DNA from: Pseudidiomarina aquimaris
GTDB lineage: Bacteria; Pseudomonadota; Gammaproteobacteria; Enterobacterales; Alteromonadaceae
Direction of reading: 5' to 3'
Length of the DNA stretch: 64,000 nt
Assembly (NCBI RefSeq): GCF_003987395.1
Contig: NZ_PIPT01000007.1
Span: forward strand, 163,044 to 227,043
The notes beneath the pieces were generated by a model. It ran no database searches and was not told the origin of the DNA. It worked only from the letters and a program-made list of their open reading frames with translations. Positions 1 through 10,837 of this stretch are shown piece after piece; within the stretch, counting starts at the first letter, position 1, and the number at the start of each line of letters is the position of its first letter. The position numbers were made by a program, and so were the translations under genes.

Positions 1-2
1 TG

Positions 3-650
3 TTTGCCTTTGCGCAAACCGAACTCCCTTCCGGCGTCACGGGCGTACTGAATACCTTTACCCCGTTAGCCACATTAATTATCGGCATCGCTTTGTTCAA
101 GCAAACGGCTTTAGTGCAGCAGTGGATCGGTGTAGTGATCGGTTTGGTCGGTACATTATTGCTGGTCACTGCTACGGCCAACGGCGACTTTGAATTCAAT
201 CGTTACGGTTTGCTGATTATTGCGGCGACCATCTGCTATGGCCTCAATTTAAACCTGATCAAGCACCATATTCCGGATTTAGGGGCCTTGACCATCACTG
301 GGGTGTCGCTATTTTTAGTAGCGCCCGCTGCGCTCATCTATCTCCTTTTCGCCACTCCGTTTACCGCACAAGTCACGCAACCTGAATTATGGTTTCCGCT
401 CGGTGCCATTTTAGTACTCGGTATAATCGGCACAGCCATGGCATTAGTGATATTCAACACGGTAGTGAAAATAACGGATACAACCTTTACTAGCTCGGTG
501 ACTTATCTCATTCCGATCGTAGCGCTAATCCTAGGTATCCTTGACGGAGAGCCATTCTTCATACAACAAGGTGTTGGACTTGCGGCAATTTTAAGTGGCG
601 TGTGGATTGCCAATAGACGGAAGCGCCAACCGTTTAATACGCAGCGCTAG
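3..650 (+). CDS. EamA/DMT-family transporter, 5' truncated by window edge
   Basis: This is the C-terminal part of a drug/metabolite (EamA) type inner-membrane transporter. The reading frame is open from base 3, so the gene begins left of the window; the first in-window start-like codon (TTG at 93) lies inside the protein and is not a start. About 215 residues are visible, with roughly six hydrophobic segments and the short basic tail (ANRRKRQ) usual for the end of this family. The segment PSGVTGVLNTFTPLATLIIG resembles the EamA helix around the conserved proline. The substrate cannot be told from sequence. It is convergent with the polA side. Confidence 0.8.
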   Translation, partial: FAFAQTELPSGVTGVLNTFTPLATLIIGIALFKQTALVQQWIGVVIGLVGTLLLVTATANGDFEFNRYGLLIIAATICYGLNLNLIKHHIPDLGALTITGVSLFLVAPAALIYLLFATPFTAQVTQPELWFPLGAILVLGIIGTAMALVIFNTVVKITDTTFTSSVTYLIPIVALILGILDGEPFFIQQGVGLAAILSGVWIANRRKRQPFNTQR

Positions 651-680
651 AAAAGAAAAAGCCCGGCACATAGGCCGGGC
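651..680 (-). terminator. Rho-independent terminator, minus strand
   Basis: A 7-bp GC stem (GCCCGGC / GCCGGGC) with a 6-nt loop occupies 661–680. On the minus strand it is followed by TTTTTCTTTT (651–660). On the plus strand the hairpin is followed by A's, so the terminator works mainly for transcription coming from the polA side. It lies 160 bp beyond the polA stop, which leaves room for a separate short transcript. Confidence 0.8.
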
Positions 681-735
681 AAAAAACTTACAATCCAGGG
701 AGAGAACATCTCTGAAAGGACTTCGCAAACGGAAC
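651..735 (-). ncRNA. Candidate small RNA downstream of polA (Spot 42-like position)
   Basis: Between the polA stop (842) and the terminator at 651–680 lies a non-coding stretch on the polA strand. Read on the minus strand it has a small hairpin (AGAGA–TGT–TCTCT around 701–713), a single-stranded pyrimidine-rich stretch and then the terminator. In enterics and relatives the sRNA Spot 42 (spf) is encoded just downstream of polA in the same orientation, and its 5' part also contains a GATGTTCT block preceded by pyrimidines; GATGTTCT occurs here at 703–710 on the minus strand. Position, orientation, short shared block and terminator support a Spot 42-type RNA. The 5' end is a guess, because no convincing -35/-10 pair was found. 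Confidence 0.4.
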
Positions 736-841
736 AAATAAACTCGTTTAATGCGCCTTTCACTAACTCTGACTGGTTGTTTTTTGATTAGTTCAAAAAA
801 ATTCCAAATTTCTGAAAAAAGTTTTTTGGCGGAGCAAATCG

Positions 842-3616
842 TTAGTGTGCCTCGTCCCAGTTTGCGCCCACTCCAGCCTCTGCGATGAGCGGCACATCGA
901 GCTCAACCGCTGCTTCCATTATTTCGACTAACTGCTGTTGTAGTTGTTCAACAAACTCTTCTTTTACTTCAAACACCAGTTCATCGTGGACCTGCATGAT
1001 CAGCCAAGCTTGCTCGTCCTTCACCTCTTGATGCATGAACTCTGCCACTTTGATCATCGCATACTTAATAATGTCGGCTGCGGTGCCTTGCATCGGCGCA
1101 TTAATCGCAGCACGCTCTGCAGCTTTGCGGCGGGCACCATTTTGCGCGCGGATTTCCGGCAAATGCAGGCGACGCCCAAATAACGTTTCGACATAGCCGT
1201 CTCGCTTTGCTTGTTGCCGCGTACGCTCCATATAGTCTTGCACCCCTGGGAAGCGTTCAAAATATTTATCCATATACTTTTGCGCTTCGTTGCGAGGAAT
1301 ATCCAGTTGCCGTGCTAAGCCAAAGGCCGACATACCATAAATAAGTCCAAAGTTGACCGCTTTGGCACGCCGACGTTGTTCACTGGTTACCTCTTCGAGA
1401 CTCACGCCGAAGACCTCCGAAGCGGTGGCCTTATGGATATCCCGCCCTTTCGAGAATGCCTCGAGCAAGTTCTTGTCTTGCGACAAGTGCGCCATAATTC
1501 GTAGTTCAATCTGACTGTAGTCAATCGCCATAATGCGATATCCCTCAGGCGCGGTAAATGCCTGGCGCACGCGACGCCCTGCTTCAGTGCGAATCGGAAT
1601 ATTCTGTAAGTTTGGATCGCTAGAAGACAAACGCCCGGTCGCTGTCACGGCTTGGTGGTAGGACGTATGAATCCGCTGGGTGCGCGGATTCACCATTTTC
1701 GGCAACTTGTCGGTATAGGTCGACTTCAGTTTGCTTAAACCGCGATGTTTCATAATTACATCAGGTAACGGGTAGTCGAGCGCTAATTCTTGCAGCACAT
1801 CTTCGGCCGTTGAAGGTGCACCTTTCGGCGTCTTCTTGAGAATCGGCAGTTCGAGTTTTTCAAACAAAATCGTTTGTAACTGCTTCGGCGAGCCCAAATT
1901 AAACTCTTCACCGGCAATGGTGTAAGCCTGCTCTTCTAATTTGGCCAGCTCAAGTGCAATTTCGTTACTTTGCTTGGCTAACAAGTGCGCATCGATTTGT
2001 ACGCCCCGCTGCTCCATATCCACCAAGATCGGTAACAGCGGCAATTCAATCTCCATCAGCACACTTAGCAGTGATTTTTCTTTGCTTACCTCGCCCCATA
2101 ACTTGTCGTGCAGACGTAAAGTAATGTCGGCGTCTTCGGCGGCATATGGAGCGGCTTCATCGAGACCGATTTGGTTAAAGGTCAGTTGCTTGGCGCCTTT
2201 GCCGGCGATATCTTCGAAGGATACCGGACGGTGGCCGAGATGTTGCAAGCTAAGACTGTCCATGTCGTGGCGCGACGCGACACTGTTGTACACGTACGAG
2301 GCCAACATGGTGTCATTCTTAATACCCGCCAACCTAATCGCGTAACGACGCAAAATATGGCTGTCGTACTTAAGATTCTGGCCTACTTTGGCTGGCTTTT
2401 TATTCTCCAACAGAGGCTTTAATTTCTTCAGCACAAGTTCGCGTGACAATTGCTCTGGTGCCCCGGGGTAATCATGCGCAACTGGAACGTAAGCAGCTTT
2501 ACCCTGTTCGCAAGCAAACGATAGCCCCACTAATTCAGCTTCCATGTAATTCAAGCTGGTGGTTTCAGTGTCAAACGCCCAAACCTCGGCCTGCTCGAGC
2601 TTTCTTAGCCAACTATCTAACTTGTCTTCACTCAGAACCACTTCGTAGTTTTCATGACTGACGGCAGCGCTTGGTGTTTCGACCGCGCTCGCCTGACCTT
2701 GTTCGGTCACTGGGCCCTCTTGCAGCAACTCGTCAAGCCAACGTTTGAATTCGAGTTCGGTGTAGAGCTCAACCAGTTTGTCGCGATCGGCCGCTTGAAT
2801 TTCTAATGCTTCCGGGGTGATGCCGTCGAGGTCAACATCGAGTTTAATGGTCGCCAGCTCTCGCGAGAGGAGCAAGATGTCTTTGTGCTCACGCAACTTT
2901 TCCGGCATGGTTTTAGCGCCGCGGAAACCTAGTTCGGCGACTTTTTCTGGAGCCTCATACATTGCATCGATTGACTGCATCCCTTGCAGCATCGCCAATG
3001 CGGTTTTTTCACCGACCTTCGGTAGTCCCGGAATATTATCCGAGCTATCGCCCATTAGCGCCAAGAAGTCGATAATTTGGCTGGGCGCCACGCCAAACTT
3101 GTCTTTCACGCCGGCGTCGTCGAGCAACGTGTTGGTCATCGTATTGATTAACATGACATGTTCGTTGACCAACTGGGCCATATCCTTGTCACCAGTGCTA
3201 ATCAGTGTGAAACGTCCTTGCTCGCCGGCTTGTTGTGCGAGCGTGCCTATCACATCATCGGCCTCGACGTCGTCAATACAAAGGAGCGGCAAGCCGAGTG
3301 CCTTCACGATGGCATGCAAAGGCGCAATTTGTGAGCGCAGGTCGTCCGGCATCGGCGGACGATTCGCTTTGTACTCTTCGTACATGTCGTTGCGAAAAGT
3401 TTTACCCTTGGCGTCGAAAACTACCGCCATGTGCGACGGCTTGTACTTTTTGATCAAGCTACGGAGCATATTGACCACACCAAAAATCGCGCCCGTCGGT
3501 TCACCGGCACTGGTAGTGATATGTGGCGGTGCATAAAACGCACGAAATAAATAGGAGGAGCCATCCACCAGAATGAACGGGTTTTCGGGAACTTGAGGCG
3601 TTTCTTTTGCGGCCAT
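842..3616 (-). CDS. polA: DNA polymerase I
   Basis: DNA polymerase I fills gaps and removes RNA primers during replication and repair. All three domains are present: the 5'-3' exonuclease (first ~290 residues, [13 protein letters not shown] and [11 protein letters not shown] near the start), the 3'-5' proofreading exonuclease (FDTET motif near residue 350) and the polymerase domain with motif A DYSQIELR, motif [15 protein letters not shown] and motif [10 protein letters not shown]. The start at 3616 gives 924 residues and an N-terminus like E. coli PolA (928 aa). An upstream in-frame ATG at 3658 would add 14 residues that do not look like the family. Neither start has a strong Shine–Dalgarno. 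Two DnaA boxes lie about 100 bp upstream. Confidence 0.97.
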   Translation of the reverse strand: MAAKETPQVPENPFILVDGSSYLFRAFYAPPHITTSAGEPTGAIFGVVNMLRSLIKKYKPSHMAVVFDAKGKTFRNDMYEEYKANRPPMPDDLRSQIAPLHAIVKALGLPLLCIDDVEADDVIGTLAQQAGEQGRFTLISTGDKDMAQLVNEHVMLINTMTNTLLDDAGVKDKFGVAPSQIIDFLALMGDSSDNIPGLPKVGEKTALAMLQGMQSIDAMYEAPEKVAELGFRGAKTMPEKLREHKDILLLSRELATIKLDVDLDGITPEALEIQAADRDKLVELYTELEFKRWLDELLQEGPVTEQGQASAVETPSAAVSHENYEVVLSEDKLDSWLRKLEQAEVWAFDTETTSLNYMEAELVGLSFACEQGKAAYVPVAHDYPGAPEQLSRELVLKKLKPLLENKKPAKVGQNLKYDSHILRRYAIRLAGIKNDTMLASYVYNSVASRHDMDSLSLQHLGHRPVSFEDIAGKGAKQLTFNQIGLDEAAPYAAEDADITLRLHDKLWGEVSKEKSLLSVLMEIELPLLPILVDMEQRGVQIDAHLLAKQSNEIALELAKLEEQAYTIAGEEFNLGSPKQLQTILFEKLELPILKKTPKGAPSTAEDVLQELALDYPLPDVIMKHRGLSKLKSTYTDKLPKMVNPRTQRIHTSYHQAVTATGRLSSSDPNLQNIPIRTEAGRRVRQAFTAPEGYRIMAIDYSQIELRIMAHLSQDKNLLEAFSKGRDIHKATASEVFGVSLEEVTSEQRRRAKAVNFGLIYGMSAFGLARQLDIPRNEAQKYMDKYFERFPGVQDYMERTRQQAKRDGYVETLFGRRLHLPEIRAQNGARRKAAERAAINAPMQGTAADIIKYAMIKVAEFMHQEVKDEQAWLIMQVHDELVFEVKEEFVEQLQQQLVEIMEAAVELDVPLIAEAGVGANWDEAH

Positions 3617-3713
3617 AGTTGCATGCTTTCTAGCTGGGTTACGGATGCCGCTAAGCATGCCACAGTCACTTACGTCTCGCCAGCATTGCCGCGCGGATAA
3701 AGGTGATAGTTAG

Positions 3714-3733
3714 TGTGGATAGCATGTGGATAA
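3714..3733 (-). promoter_or_regulatory. Two tandem DnaA boxes upstream of polA
   Basis: TGTGGATAA at 3725–3733 is a perfect DnaA box (TTATCCACA on the minus strand). TGTGGATAG at 3714–3722 is one base off. They have the same orientation, spaced 11 bp start to start, and sit directly upstream of the -35 of the forward promoter and about 100 bp before the polA start. DnaA could act here as a transcription regulator; this is inference from the sites alone. Confidence 0.55.
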
Positions 3734-3738
3734 GTCTG

Positions 3739-3767
3739 TTGACAATAGCTTACCCCATCGTGATAAA
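3739..3767 (+). promoter_or_regulatory. Sigma70-type promoter facing right
   Basis: A perfect -35 TTGACA (3739–3744) is followed after 17 bp by GATAAA (3762–3767), a 4/6 match to the -10. Transcription would start near 3774, about 390 nt before the only downstream gene on this strand. Confidence 0.5.
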
Positions 3768-4164
3768 CGGCTCGGCCGTACGATGTCGATACTGGTGTAA
3801 CCTATTGGTTTTTAGGGGAATTTTGTGACTTCATATTCCCTGACAGCTTTATTTTTTTATTTTGTGTCAGTTGTGGAAACTGATCTTCTGCTTCAAGAAG
3901 GTCGTACTACTTATAACGCTTAAGTTTCGTGAAGCTTCGGCTGTTGTCTCAACCAACCGAACAGTAAGACTACCACATGTTGTTCGTTTTACTAGCTGAT
4001 CGATGATTATTTTTAGAATGTTTTTCGCATATTAAAATGCGCTATTAGATTATTTTGTAATCAGACTTTGCTATTGAACTTTTCTATGAAGATCGTCATA
4101 TTAGTGAGCGCATAGATCAATTTTTTAGGTCCCAAGTGCTTTTCTGACTAAGGAGTACACAGCC

Positions 4165-4428
4165 ATGAATCATGCACTGACTGAGAGTGTTGATACTACA
4201 GTGCAAGAGCGACGTCGTAGTGCCTTTGACTCTAAAGAGTGGTGGCAACGCCTTTCGATGGATCAAAAATTTGGCGTCTATCAGCTAAGCAAGTTTGGCT
4301 TTGAACTTGCGTTTATTCGCAATCAAGCGCATGGGCCCTTGGCTGTGGTTCGACGTAATCGCGATTACGCAACAGTCGATCAACTTGGTGACGTCGACTT
4401 GAGCCCAAGCATCCAGATTCGCGATTAA
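4165..4428 (+). CDS. Small uncharacterised protein (87 aa)
   Basis: An 87-residue soluble-looking protein with no signal peptide or membrane segment. A clear Shine–Dalgarno AAGGAG (4150–4155) sits nine bases before the ATG, which supports it as a real gene. The middle (SKEWWQRLSMDQKFGVYQLS) is rich in aromatic and charged residues and the C-terminus ends in IQIRD. I do not recognise a family and assign no function. Its last codon overlaps the aroE stop by 4 bp in convergent orientation. It may be transcribed from the promoter at 3739 with an unusually long leader, or from a nearer unseen promoter. Confidence 0.75.
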   Translation: MNHALTESVDTTVQERRRSAFDSKEWWQRLSMDQKFGVYQLSKFGFELAFIRNQAHGPLAVVRRNRDYATVDQLGDVDLSPSIQIRD

Positions 4429-5258
4429 TTTGCTTCTAACGCGCTCCGGACAGCTGGTAACACTGGTTCCACGTTAGGCAACTGTCCATCATGCCATAAC
4501 GCAAATGACAGCGCAGCTTGCTCAACCAGCATCCCCAAACCATCAGCCACCTTAGTTGCTCCAGCCGCTTGCGCTTGCTTAAGAAAAGCGGTCGATTGTT
4601 TGCCATACATCATATCGTACGCCAGCACACTCTCTTGAAACCACGCCGAATGAATAGGCAACTCAGCACCGCTAAGTGACGCCGACGTGGCATTTACCAC
4701 AACCCGCTGTACTTGACCGTTTAGGCTTGGCGGCCTTGCTAACTCACTGAACGGTATAGCCTGTAAGTCGTTAAAATCGTCCTGTAATGCGCTGACTTTG
4801 GCGGCACTGCGATTACTCATTACCACTCTGGCCCCTGCTTCTTGTAGCGCTTCGATCACACTACTCGCTGCGCCACCGGCACCAATCACAAGCACTTCGT
4901 AAGGCAACTCGTCACGCTCTAAAACACGCTGCAAATCGCGCACTAAACCTTCACCATCCGTGGTATCGCCTGCCAGTTGTCCATGTCCCAGGGGTATGAG
5001 CGTATTCACTGCGCCAGCATGCGCAGCACGAGGGGTCAAATGAGTGACGACATCTGCAGCTACGGTTTTAAAAGGGACGGTGACATTAGCACCGGCGCCA
5101 CCGCTGCGAAAAAACTTGGCTACTGCCGCTGCGAAGCCAGCTTTCGATGTTAAACTGCGCGTGTAGTCGAGTTCGATACCGAACTGCTCAGCAAAGCGCT
5201 GATGAATTAACGGCGATAAGCTATGTGCAATTGGATTCCCAAAAACAGTAAATTTCAT
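4425..5258 (-). CDS. aroE: Shikimate dehydrogenase
   Basis: NADPH-dependent reduction of 3-dehydroshikimate to shikimate in aromatic amino acid synthesis. The N-terminus FTVFGNPIAHSLSPLIH is the shikimate-binding region, NVTVPFK carries the catalytic Lys, and VIGAGGAASSVIEAL is the nucleotide-binding loop followed by SNRS, typical for the NADP phosphate. The start chosen is the ATG at 5258 (MKFTVFGN), which gives 277 residues as in the family; a second ATG lies directly before it (5261). The frame stays open to 5345, but that extra N-terminus is unlike AroE and is antisense to the hemoglobin gene. Stop codon overlaps the upstream small gene by 4 bp. Confidence 0.95.
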   Translation of the reverse strand: MKFTVFGNPIAHSLSPLIHQRFAEQFGIELDYTRSLTSKAGFAAAVAKFFRSGGAGANVTVPFKTVAADVVTHLTPRAAHAGAVNTLIPLGHGQLAGDTTDGEGLVRDLQRVLERDELPYEVLVIGAGGAASSVIEALQEAGARVVMSNRSAAKVSALQDDFNDLQAIPFSELARPPSLNGQVQRVVVNATSASLSGAELPIHSAWFQESVLAYDMMYGKQSTAFLKQAQAAGATKVADGLGMLVEQAALSFALWHDGQLPNVEPVLPAVRSALEAN

Positions 5259-5259
5259 C

Positions 5260-7141
<1,882 letters not shown>

Positions 7142-7154
7142 TCGATTCTCCTAC

Positions 7155-7550
7155 TCAACGAATCTCTGATTTGTAATCACACTCACTATTACCGCACACA
7201 AGGCGCTCACCGGCTGTGGTTCTCTTGCGCAGCAACAACGGATAATTGCAGGTAGGGCATGATTCTGCCACAGGTGGCAGCGGAACTGAAAACTTACATG
7301 CTGGATAACCATCGCATGCATAAAAAGAATGGCCAAATCGACTGGTCTTTTGGACTAACTTGCCTTGTTGGCAACTGGGGCAAGACACATCCGTTCCAGG
7401 ATCAAAATCGGCTGCGGTCATATAGTCACATTCGGGGTAGCCACTACAACCGACAAAAAGGCCATAACGGCCTTTTTTGAGTTGCAGGTCCCGCTGGCAC
7501 CGGGGGCAAGGTACGCCCAGTGATTGGGGTTCGAGAAAGTTATCGGTCAT
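7155..7550 (-). CDS. yrdD: Topoisomerase-type zinc-ribbon protein YrdD
   Basis: A 131-residue protein made of three C4 zinc ribbons of the type at the C-terminus of topoisomerase I. The cysteine pairs are CPRC…C…C (about residues 15–41), CPSC…YACDGYPACKF (about 57–88) and CPTC…CGNSEC (about 96–125). It is thought to bind DNA or other nucleic acid, but a function has not been set for the family. E. coli YrdD is longer (about 180 aa), so this copy has fewer ribbons. Its ATG abuts the smg stop with no gap, indicating translational coupling. Confidence 0.9.
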   Translation of the reverse strand: MTDNFLEPQSLGVPCPRCQRDLQLKKGRYGLFVGCSGYPECDYMTAADFDPGTDVSCPSCQQGKLVQKTSRFGHSFYACDGYPACKFSVPLPPVAESCPTCNYPLLLRKRTTAGERLVCGNSECDYKSEIR

Positions 7551-8024
7551 TTAATGCAATAGACCTTCTGGTTCCTCAAACAGGAGTCCTTCCATCTGAT
7601 TATAGGCGTCTTCACAACCCGGCACATTGAATAGCACCATCAAGACCACCCACTTCAGATCGTCAAGTGTGACTTCTGGCATGTCGAGTTCCATAACGCG
7701 ATCCATGACCATTTCGCGGGTTGCGAAATCAAGTACGCCAAGGTTTTCGAGATACAGTAAGAAGCCCCGACTTGCACAATCAAGACGCGCCGTTTCTTCG
7801 GCGGTGAACACACGTGTTGCACTGCTTTGAGAACGATTGAGGTAAGGTTTCGTCTGACTGTCCTGTAGGTCGGCCAAACGTTCTAACCACGCTAGCGCTT
7901 TGTGAATCTCTTGCTGACGGAAGCCCGCCCGCGTGAGTTCATCAGTGAGCTCGTCGTGATTCACTACCACCTCAACATCCGAGTGGATGAAGTTCTCGAA
8001 CAGATACATGAGGATATCAAACAT
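7551..8024 (-). CDS. smg: Smg family protein (DUF494)
   Basis: A 157-residue acidic protein of the Smg/DUF494 family, found beside dprA in many gammaproteobacteria and without an assigned biochemical role. The start [12 protein letters not shown] and the segment [19 protein letters not shown] are typical for the family. A strong Shine–Dalgarno (GGGAGG) precedes the ATG. The dprA stop is 2 bp upstream and the yrdD start directly downstream, so it is an internal gene of the dprA operon. Confidence 0.93.
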   Translation of the reverse strand: MFDILMYLFENFIHSDVEVVVNHDELTDELTRAGFRQQEIHKALAWLERLADLQDSQTKPYLNRSQSSATRVFTAEETARLDCASRGFLLYLENLGVLDFATREMVMDRVMELDMPEVTLDDLKWVVLMVLFNVPGCEDAYNQMEGLLFEEPEGLLH

Positions 8025-8026
8025 CT

Positions 8027-9091
8027 TTAGCGCCTCCCCACTCTAATATAACCACCGGTGACTGAAGCTACTCGGCCTTCTAATTCTAATAACACTAATT
8101 GCTCTGAAACCACAGCGACCGGTAGTCCGCTGCGTGCTACGATAGTGTCTATCGATGTAGCCTCATAGCCCACATTAGCCAACAATTGCGGGTTTGCCAA
8201 GCTTCGTCCACAATTATTTTCATCGGCTTCGGTCCCCTCCTCAGCATTAATGGGGGCCGTGCGTTTTAAATTCAATTCGTTAAGTACATCATCGACCTTA
8301 ACGACTAAAGCTGCACCTTGCTGTAACAGCTGTAAATTGCCGCTGCGATGCTGGTTCCAAATACTGCCTGGCAACACAAACAATGCACGATTTTGTTCAA
8401 GTGCCAAACGAGCTGTAATCAAGGAACCACTGCGTAGCTTTGCCTCAATCACCACCACGCCTAACGCAAGCCCACTTAAAATACGGTTACGCCGCGTAAA
8501 GTGATCACGGTGCGCCGCCATCCCTGGTGCAAACTCAGAAACCAGTAGCCCCGCCTGCTCTACCTGTTGCTGAAGTTGTTGGTGGTGTTTGGGGAAAAAT
8601 ATATCGGGTCCTGTGCCGAGCACAGCCAGTGTGGGGCCGGCTTTTAACGCGCCGAGATGTGCGTGATGGTCAATACCTTTGGCCAGCCCGCTGCTCACTA
8701 AAAGTCCAGCGCGCGTAAAGTGCTCAGCAAAATAGGCAGCCTCGGCGACCCCTTCATGACTCGCTGCGCGACTGCCTACAATGGCAACTTGCGGGGCAGA
8801 TAAATAATCAAGGTTGCCGGCTACAAATAACACCAGAGGCGCATCGTGAATAAGCCTTAAGCGTTCTGGGTACAATGGTGAAAACCAGTGAACGACTGCG
8901 CGCTGTGGACCAGCACTGGAGCCGCTATTCAGCCAACCTTCGAGGTTATCAACGTAGCGTGACGGGAGTGAAGCTAAATAGGGTTGCAGTAACCCGCGAC
9001 ACTTCGCAATCGTGTTCAGTCGGTAGACTTGACGACGATCAGTTGCAGATAGGCGCGACAGCGCCAAAAGCTCGGCGAGTGAAAATTGCAT
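8027..9091 (-). CDS. dprA: DNA processing protein DprA (Smf)
   Basis: DprA protects incoming single-stranded DNA and loads RecA in natural transformation. The Rossmann-like DprA domain covers about residues 60–280, with [25 protein letters not shown] and [17 protein letters not shown] as recognisable motifs, then [23 protein letters not shown]-terminal winged-helix (DprA_WH) segment follows after a short acidic linker. Length 354 residues is normal. The start has a good AGGAAG Shine–Dalgarno. It follows the LysM gene by about 39 bp that contain tandem repeats. Presence of dprA alone does not prove competence. Confidence 0.96.
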   Translation of the reverse strand: MQFSLAELLALSRLSATDRRQVYRLNTIAKCRGLLQPYLASLPSRYVDNLEGWLNSGSSAGPQRAVVHWFSPLYPERLRLIHDAPLVLFVAGNLDYLSAPQVAIVGSRAASHEGVAEAAYFAEHFTRAGLLVSSGLAKGIDHHAHLGALKAGPTLAVLGTGPDIFFPKHHQQLQQQVEQAGLLVSEFAPGMAAHRDHFTRRNRILSGLALGVVVIEAKLRSGSLITARLALEQNRALFVLPGSIWNQHRSGNLQLLQQGAALVVKVDDVLNELNLKRTAPINAEEGTEADENNCGRSLANPQLLANVGYEATSIDTIVARSGLPVAVVSEQLVLLELEGRVASVTGGYIRVGRR

Positions 9092-9114
9092 GGCACTTCC
9101 TTGTGCTAGTTATT

Positions 9115-9142
9115 CGTTAATCGTTAGTCGTTAATCGTTAGT
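9115..9142. repeat. 14-bp tandem repeat, two copies
   Basis: The unit CGTTAATCGTTAGT occurs twice in a row (9115–9128 and 9129–9142), itself built of two near-identical 7-mers. It covers the stop codon and last codons of the LysM gene and the gap to dprA; the unit carries stop codons on the minus strand. A related GTCGTTAATCG is found again at 23181–23191. Confidence 0.75.
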
Positions 9143-10243
9143 CGCTATCAGTTTGGGAACGAAATAGGTACCGACTTCGAACCACTCGTGGGCTTCGACG
9201 ACCATTGCCATACTGCTATTTGGAAATGTCTTTATGACAAGTAGCTCTGCGCTGGCTTGGTCGGGTAGGCGAAGCGATTCGCGCCATTTACGAGACAGAT
9301 CATCGTAAGGTTTGTAGAGGTTGGCGAACTCAGGTTTCTCACCATCCATAAACACCGATACGCCAGGACGAATCGCTTGGAACATTTGTCCAACTTCAAC
9401 ACCGTCCGTAGCACCTTTATCCAGCACCACCATGTCGTACTTACCATGTTTGTTGCGGGCGTTTAACGAAGCAACGACGTAACCATCAACAGCCGCCCCA
9501 TTGCTTGGCGTAATGATTTCCGGTAAATCGATCGGCTGCGGCTGTAGCACAACATCACCCCGTCGGATTTCACGCTCGGGTCTAATGAGCTCACCTTCGA
9601 TAACGTCAACATGGTGAAGGTTAATGCGTACTCCGGCTACGTCGCGCAGAAGCACTTGATCATCAAAATTATCGACTGGTGTGAAGACGCGGTATTTGCG
9701 GTCCAGCTCGACATTACCTTTGATAAAAATAGGTGCCATTCCATTGATGCGCGGAGCACCCCGGTTATCACCCAAAATTTGCGGCAATCTTGCCACCTCG
9801 CCTCGCGAAGCAATCATATGTCCTTCAAGGAAAGGCTCGAGCTCGGCACGATCAAAGGTCGGAATTGGGTTGCCTTTGGGCTCCAGTTTGCCTTCTGGGT
9901 TGAGCGTTTTAGTCAGCTTACGGCTAAGTTGCGGGCGTCCATTCACCCAACTCAGATACAAACGGTCACCCGGATAAATCAGATGAGGGTTGGCGATATT
10001 CTCATTCAAACGCCATAACTCTGGCCAGTGCCATGGGTCGTTAAGATACATTGCGGAAATATCCCACAAGGTATCGCCCTTTTTCACCACATATTCGCGT
10101 GGGGCATCTTCACGCAAACGAATGACATCACCACGGGTTGCTGTGGTGGCTGAGGTCTCTTGTTGTTGGGTTGCGAGGGCTGTTGCTGGGGTTAACAGCA
10201 AAAAACCGATGACCGCAATCGCTTGGAATCGCCACGTAGTCAT
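9131..10243 (-). CDS. Secreted LysM-domain protein
   Basis: A 370-residue exported protein: a signal peptide (about residues 1–25, ending near ALA) followed by a LysM domain (about 50–98, [17 protein letters not shown] … [13 protein letters not shown]) that should bind peptidoglycan, then a large C-terminal region of unknown fold. Such LysM proteins upstream of dprA are common in gammaproteobacteria and have no firm role. The start is supported by GGAG upstream. It is divergent from def with about 80 bp between start codons, so the two promoters share that region. The final codons lie within the tandem repeat at 9115–9142. Confidence 0.9.
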   Translation of the reverse strand: MTTWRFQAIAVIGFLLLTPATALATQQQETSATTATRGDVIRLREDAPREYVVKKGDTLWDISAMYLNDPWHWPELWRLNENIANPHLIYPGDRLYLSWVNGRPQLSRKLTKTLNPEGKLEPKGNPIPTFDRAELEPFLEGHMIASRGEVARLPQILGDNRGAPRINGMAPIFIKGNVELDRKYRVFTPVDNFDDQVLLRDVAGVRINLHHVDVIEGELIRPEREIRRGDVVLQPQPIDLPEIITPSNGAAVDGYVVASLNARNKHGKYDMVVLDKGATDGVEVGQMFQAIRPGVSVFMDGEKPEFANLYKPYDDLSRKWRESLRLPDQASAELLVIKTFPNSSMAMVVEAHEWFEVGTYFVPKLIATND

Positions 10244-10324
10244 GTTGAGCTCCGTTGTAAACTCGTGTTTTCATCCCCAAATTACGTTAAAATTAAGCAA
10301 GATGAAACTAGCGAAAGACGAGTT

Positions 10325-10831
10325 ATGACTAAATTAACTATTTTAAAATACCCTGACGAACGTTTACGCACCGTCGCGGAACCAGTTACAAGTGTAGATG
10401 ATAGTCTACGCGATACAATCGATGCGATGTTCGAAACAATGTACGACTCTAATGGTGTAGGCCTTGCAGCAACACAAGTCAATGTTCACAAACGCCTTTT
10501 CCTAGCTGATTGTAGTGAAGATCAGAGCGAACCGTTAGTTTTTATTAATCCTGAGATTACAGAAAAAGACGGATTATTCGCTAATGAAGAGGGGTGTTTG
10601 TCATTCCCTGGTGTCTACGCCAAAGTTGAACGCGCCAGCAAAGTGACGGTGAAAGCGCTCGATCGCAATGGCGAAGAGTTCTCATTAACCGCCGAAGGTT
10701 TACTGGCCATTTGTATTCAGCATGAGCTCGATCACTTGAACGGCAAACTGTTCGTTGATTACTTATCACCACTGAAGCGTGACCGCATTCGCAAGAAGCT
10801 TGAAAAAGAAGCTCGTTTAAGTGCGGTGTAA
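10325..10831 (+). CDS. def: Peptide deformylase
   Basis: Removes the formyl group from the N-terminal Met of nascent proteins. All three family motifs are present: [16 protein letters not shown] (metal-binding Cys) and QHELDHLNG (two His ligands and catalytic Glu). The start [11 protein letters not shown] at 10325 gives 168 residues, the usual size; the frame is open further upstream to 10223, but that would enter the LysM gene and is not family-like. First gene of def–fmt–rsmB–trkA, six bases before fmt. Confidence 0.97.
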   Translation: MTKLTILKYPDERLRTVAEPVTSVDDSLRDTIDAMFETMYDSNGVGLAATQVNVHKRLFLADCSEDQSEPLVFINPEITEKDGLFANEEGCLSFPGVYAKVERASKVTVKALDRNGEEFSLTAEGLLAICIQHELDHLNGKLFVDYLSPLKRDRIRKKLEKEARLSAV

Positions 10832-10837
10832 TCACTG

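Larger units (their letters stand above)
3617..4164. other. Non-coding region between polA and small gene
   Basis: About 550 bp without a credible ORF. It holds two tandem DnaA-box-like sites (3714–3733), a good forward promoter (3739–3767) and then some 390 bp of AT-rich sequence before the next start codon. Several short inverted repeats are visible on the plus strand: GGGGAAT…ATTCCC (about 3815–3840), CAGTT–GTGGA–AACTG near 3868–3882, GATCTTCT…AGAAGGTC near 3882–3903 and CGCAT–ATTAAA–ATGCG near 4026–4041. It may be a long structured leader or contain a separate small RNA; nothing in it was recognised as a known RNA family. Confidence 0.5.

Noticed and set aside
93..650. Full-length transporter gene starting at 93
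   Set aside because: The start there is a TTG inside a hydrophobic segment and the frame is open to the window edge, so the gene is truncated rather than short.
2817..3536. 239-codon open frame on the plus strand opposite polA
   Set aside because: It is antisense to the well-conserved exonuclease domain of polA; the translation is Ser/Ser-rich low-complexity with no family features or ribosome site.
3740..4100. CsrB/CsrC-type RNA in the polA upstream region
   Set aside because: E. coli csrC lies near polA, but this stretch has only one or two GGA-containing hairpin loops, too few for a CsrA-sequestering RNA.
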